From Nostoc sp. CHAB 5715 (lineage in GTDB: Bacteria; Cyanobacteriota; Cyanobacteriia; Cyanobacteriales; Nostocaceae): a DNA stretch of 7,828 nt. Both the position numbers and the translations under genes were made by a program. The stretch spans positions 1 through 7,828 of the forward strand of contig NZ_JAIVFR010000278.1 of the NCBI RefSeq assembly GCF_020829685.1, read 5' to 3'. Shown here piece by piece: positions 6,763-7,828 of the stretch. Positions within the stretch are counted from its first letter, which is position 1. Each line of letters starts with the position of its first letter. The notes beneath the pieces were generated by a model, which was given only the letters and a program-made list of their open reading frames with translations, made no database searches and had not been told where the DNA came from.

Positions 6763-6821
6763 GTCGCTTCGCTCCGAATTCAAAATTCAAAATTTACAAT
6801 TCAAAAGAAAATTTTGTCAGT

Positions 6822-6976
6822 ATTCGTAATTGCTAATTCGTAATTTCTATAGGATTTGCCTACACTCTACGGATTAAGTCGCCATTCGCGTAGCGTCTGT
6901 CTGCGACACGCTGCGCGTTTGCGTAGCATCCCGCAGGGAACGTAGAGAGCGTAATTACGAATTATCAATTACGAAT
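6822..6976. repeat. 155-bp inverted-repeat element between sbpA and cysT
   Basis: A 24-nt arm at 6822-6845 (ATTCGTAATTGCTAATTCG and following bases) is the reverse complement, with one mismatch, of 6953-6976. Each arm itself contains ATTCGTAATT-type direct repeats. The 107-bp centre includes GCGTAGC at 6888-6894 and 6921-6927 and other short CG-rich repeats of the kind common between Nostoc genes. No reading frame is seen. It looks like a MITE or nested Nostoc repeat and may form a stem-loop in the sbpA-cysT message. The rest of the gap (6784-6821) is AT-rich ATTCAAAA-like repeat. Confidence 0.7.
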
Positions 6977-6983
6977 TATTTAG

Positions 6984-7421
6984 TTACTGTTTCTTTTGAG
7001 CTTGAATCTTGTCAAATACACCCCCATCTGCGAAGAACTTCTGATCAATTGCTTCCCAACCGCCAAAGTCTGAAACTGTACCCAAAGTTTTCACCTTGGG
7101 AAATTTATCTGTAGCTGCTTTAGTTTGGGCTACTTCCTCATTTGCAGGCCTGAATCCTAATTTTACAAACTCTTCCTGTGCTTCTGGAGTATAGAGGAAT
7201 TTGACAAAACCTTCAGCAACTTCGCGGTTGCCGTGCTTATCAACATTTTTATCTACTACTGCGATCGGGTTGTCGATAGATATATTCACATCAGGAACAA
7301 TGTAATCAACTTTTTCGCCTTTTTGTTGTGCCAGAATAACCTCGTTTTCGTAGTTAATCAAGACATCCCCTTGGCCCTGCTTGGCAAATGCATCAGTGGC
7401 TTCCCGCGCATCTTTGGTCAA
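6984..7421 (-). CDS. sbpA: SbpA, sulfate-binding protein, C-terminal part only
   Basis: The 145 residues present are the last two fifths of a periplasmic sulfate-binding protein (usually about 340-350 residues). Typical sequences are LTKDAREATDAF, KQGQGDVLINYENEV, VDYIVPDVNISIDNPIAVVDKN, VAEGFVKFLYTPEAQ and a Lys/Gln-rich end. It delivers sulfate to the CysT/CysW channel. The signal peptide and first domain are missing because the sequence switches at about 7420 to unrelated GC-rich DNA. An open frame continues in that DNA to 7646, but those residues are not SbpA. The gene stops at TAA 6986-6984, just after the inverted-repeat element, and is first in the operon. Confidence 0.9.
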   Translation of the reverse strand: MTKDAREATDAFAKQGQGDVLINYENEVILAQQKGEKVDYIVPDVNISIDNPIAVVDKNVDKHGNREVAEGFVKFLYTPEAQEEFVKLGFRPANEEVAQTKAATDKFPKVKTLGTVSDFGGWEAIDQKFFADGGVFDKIQAQKKQ

Positions 7422-7422
7422 G
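7418..7422. other. Chimeric junction between cyanobacterial and GC-rich DNA
   Basis: To the left the minus strand reads SbpA (LTKDAR). To the right the plus strand reads UvrA (KEHTIELPV). The five bases TCAAG fit both genes, so a short shared sequence may have joined them. GC content, codon use and the presence of HIP1 all change here. Neither gene has a start or end at this point. Confidence 0.8.
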
Positions 7423-7828
7423 GAGCACACCATCGAGCTGCCGGTGGCCGACATCGTGGTGAGCCCCGCGAACGAAGCCGCGCTGCGCGACCACCTGGCC
7501 ACCGCGCTGGAGCATGGCAAGGGCGTGGTGCATGTGCTGGCGCCGCTGGACGGCCTGCGCGCCGCCATGCTGGCCGGCGCGCCCGCCGCAGGCATCGGCA
7601 GGCTGGAGGTGTTCTCTACCAAACGCGCCTGCCCGGTGTGCAGCACCAGCTATGCCGAGCTGGACCCGCGCCTGTTCTCGTACAACAGCAAGCACGGCTG
7701 GTGCACCGACTGCGTGGGCACTGGTGTGAAGCTCACGCGCGAGCAGCGCAAGGCGTTTGACGACACGATCCGCGACGACGACAACAAGGGCCGCGAGCAG
7801 ACCTTTGCCGAGCCCGAGGTGGAAGACG
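7420..7828 (+). CDS. uvrA: UvrA excinuclease subunit, internal fragment (proteobacterial type)
   Basis: One frame is open from the junction to the window end with neither a start nor a stop codon (136 codons). It begins KEHTIELPVADIVVSP. It holds the first UvrA zinc module, with CPVC at 7630-7641 and CTDC at 7702-7713, spaced C-x2-C-x20-C-x2-C as in E. coli UvrA. Between them is SYAELDPRLFSYNSKHG, the counterpart of the ELEPRLFSFN region. UvrA is the ATP-driven damage sensor of nucleotide excision repair. GC-rich third positions and phrases such as KLTREQRKAFDDTIRDDDNKG suggest Burkholderiales, perhaps the long tandem-type UvrA; that detail is from memory. It is unlikely to belong to the same genome as the rest of the window. 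Confidence 0.85.

Noticed and set aside
7422..7646. Extended N-terminus for the sbpA frame
   Set aside because: It is the reverse strand of uvrA in GC-rich DNA and does not resemble sulfate-binding proteins.
7233..7760. GC-rich plus-strand frame
   Set aside because: It crosses the junction and is out of frame with UvrA; low-complexity Ala/Arg shadow.
1..7828. CRISPR array, tRNA or rRNA
   Set aside because: No regularly spaced direct repeats, cloverleaf or rRNA-like segments were seen.

Overview
The window looks like a contig from a filamentous, probably Nostocales-type cyanobacterium, joined at its right edge to unrelated DNA. The cyanobacterial signs are four HIP1 octamers (GCGATCGC) in the cys genes, Nostoc-like intergenic repeats, a CL2B-like group II intron with an RT-HNH protein, and an IS200/IS605-type tnpA/tnpB pair. 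From about 7420 the base composition changes abruptly to GC-rich. That DNA encodes an internal piece of a UvrA that looks betaproteobacterial, so the right edge is most simply an assembly or cloning chimera.

Layout. (1) 1-735, minus strand: the 5' part of a second group II intron. It holds the noncoding domains and a short N-terminal reverse transcriptase (RT) remnant (206-114), which is cut off by a long palindrome at 1-113. (2) About 780-2960, minus strand: a nearly complete group II intron. It has a GTGCG 5' end, an RT/maturase/HNH reading frame interrupted by one amber codon, and a clear 34-nt domain V. (3) 2961 to about 4936: an IS605-type element with divergent tnpA (plus) and tnpB (minus). 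Both proteins keep their catalytic residues and both ends carry palindromes. (4) 5040-7421, minus strand: sulfate transport genes in the order sbpA (3' part only), cysT, cysW. A 155-bp inverted-repeat element lies between sbpA and cysT. (5) 7420-7828, plus strand: the foreign uvrA fragment.

How the parts relate. SbpA (periplasmic sulfate binding) and CysT/CysW (membrane permease) would form a sulfate/thiosulfate ABC importer with an ATPase, CysA, that is not in this window. The left half is a nest of mobile DNA. The group II intron sits two bases after the tnpB stop codon, beside the right-end hairpin of the IS element. Its 5' exon (GTAGTT) is perfectly complementary to an AACTAC segment placed where EBS1 is expected. 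The intron and tnpB are on the same strand, so the intron interrupts the place where the TnpB guide RNA should run from its scaffold into its guide. Splicing could in principle restore that junction. This is the most interesting arrangement in the window.
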